A stretch of DNA of 6,253 nucleotides from Bacteroidales bacterium (lineage in GTDB: Bacteria > Bacteroidota > Bacteroidia > Bacteroidales > Bacteroidaceae): contig WFMB01000110.1 of NCBI GenBank assembly GCA_009177185.1, forward strand, positions 11,096 through 17,348, written 5' to 3'. Position 1 is the stretch's first letter; each line of letters opens with the position of its first letter. Positions 5,695 through 6,253 of the stretch are shown here, piece by piece. The position numbers and the translations under genes were made by a program. Under the pieces are notes generated by a model that was not told the DNA's origin, searched no databases, and worked only from the letters and a program-made list of their open reading frames with translations.

Positions 5695-6177
5695 ATGAAG
5701 ACAACGAAGATGCTTTGGGCGGCTCTCTTCGCCCTCACCTCCCTGAACGCACAGGCGCAGGCGGAGGAAAAGATGAAGGAAGCGCAGATGCGCGGTTTCG
5801 GCGCGCGCAACACCCACGCCGCGCAAGTGGGCGCGGTGGCTGACAGCGTGGCGAAGGCCGCCGAGAAGGAGGCGCAGAAGGCGCAGGGCGACACGGACCC
5901 GTCGTTCCCCGGCGGCGAGATATTCCTCAAGGCATACCTGAAGAAGAAGCTGCTGCACTCGGGCGTGAGCGGCAAGGGCGACGTGGTGGTGAGCTTCCAC
6001 GTCGACAAGAACGGCAACATCTACGGCGCGGAGGTCACGAAGTCAGCCGGCGGCACGCTCGACACGGCGGCGTTCAACATCGTCACCGGCATGCCCCGGT
6101 GGCGGCCGGGCCTGACCAAGGGCGAACCTGCCGACAAGCCTGCCAGCGTGACCGTCAGCTTCGGGCAGGAGGAATAA
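5695..6177 (+). CDS. Secreted TonB C-terminal-domain protein
   Basis: A 160-residue protein with a signal peptide (basic start, hydrophobic 6-17, likely cleavage after AQA near 23), a charged Ala/Lys/Glu-rich probably helical segment (24-66), and a TonB C-terminal domain (about 68-157). Domain hallmarks are PSFPGGE (69-75), the repeated-Lys helix around 79-86, VVVSFHVDKNGNIYGAEVTKS (97-117), LDTAAFNIVTGMPRWRPG (122-139) and a final VTVSF strand (152-156). Classical TonB couples the ExbBD proton motor to outer-membrane receptors through an N-terminal membrane anchor and a Pro-rich linker. Here both are missing, so the product is more likely a free periplasmic protein. It has its own promoter, diverging from the operon, and no exbB/exbD or receptor gene in the window. 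Domain assignment is strong; the partner is unknown. Confidence 0.9.
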   Translation: MKTTKMLWAALFALTSLNAQAQAEEKMKEAQMRGFGARNTHAAQVGAVADSVAKAAEKEAQKAQGDTDPSFPGGEIFLKAYLKKKLLHSGVSGKGDVVVSFHVDKNGNIYGAEVTKSAGGTLDTAAFNIVTGMPRWRPGLTKGEPADKPASVTVSFGQEE

Positions 6178-6188
6178 GAAAGAGAGAC

Positions 6189-6220
6189 GAGAGATAAGAG
6201 GCGAGGGGTGAGAGGAATGT
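6189..6220. repeat. GA-rich dispersed repeat, copy B
   Basis: Purine-rich tract starting about 11 bases after the TonB-domain stop codon. It aligns with 1448-1474 at 24 of 27 positions apart from a 5-base insertion, and shares the GAGGGGTGAGA unit with 1441-1451. Its right end forms the left arm of the inverted repeat at 6209-6253. Confidence 0.6.
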
Positions 6221-6253
6221 TGAAGCCAAACACGGCACAGGACATTCCTCTCA
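6209..6253. repeat. Perfect 12-bp inverted repeat at window edge
   Basis: TGAGAGGAATGT (6209-6220) and ACATTCCTCTCA (6242-6253) are exact reverse complements separated by 21 bases. The right arm ends at the last base of the window, so the stem may continue outside. It could serve as a transcription barrier or 3'-end stabiliser for the TonB-domain mRNA, or be a head-to-head pair of the GA-rich repeat. No T run is visible within the window. Confidence 0.65.

Noticed and set aside
1..6253. CRISPR array, insertion sequence, tRNA or rRNA
   Set aside because: No regularly spaced repeats, transposase-like frame, terminal repeats with target duplication, or RNA-gene landmarks were seen.

Overview
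The window looks like chromosomal DNA from a GC-rich member of the Bacteroidales, possibly Prevotella-like. The evidence is a GldH-type gliding lipoprotein next to ricT and holB, a TonB C-terminal-domain protein, boxes matching the Bacteroidetes promoter consensus (-7 TAnnTTTG, -33 TTG), and mostly weak ribosome binding sites. The genus is an inference. I see no mobile element, CRISPR array, rRNA or tRNA.

Layout: bases 1-135 are non-coding and hold an orphan rightward promoter-like box and a weak leftward terminator candidate. Bases 136-5479 carry six leftward genes with small gaps. In transcription order they are a polytopic membrane protein, metF (methylenetetrahydrofolate reductase), holB (DNA polymerase III delta'), ricT (PSP1 family), gldH (lipoprotein) and a TrmH/SpoU-family RNA methyltransferase. 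Gaps are 8-71 bp, so one transcript from a promoter near 5516-5523 is plausible. The divergent intergenic region (5480-5694) holds that promoter and a rightward one with a structured leader. The rightward gene at 5695-6177 encodes a secreted TonB C-terminal-domain protein with no membrane anchor. Bases 6178-6253 hold a purine-rich repeat and a perfect 12-bp inverted repeat that reaches the window edge.

Function: the leftward cluster mixes housekeeping roles: one-carbon metabolism (metF), clamp loading (holB), a cysteine-rich PSP1 protein (ricT), an envelope lipoprotein (gldH) and RNA modification. The holB-ricT adjacency also occurs in Bacillus (holB-yaaT), which marks it as an old gene pair. 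The rightward gene is probably an envelope protein with its own promoter.

No obviously new multi-gene system is present. The points most worth following are the GA-rich repeat found both in the gldH leader and after the TonB-like gene, the terminal inverted repeat, the extra cysteine cluster of RicT, and the unanchored TonB-domain protein.
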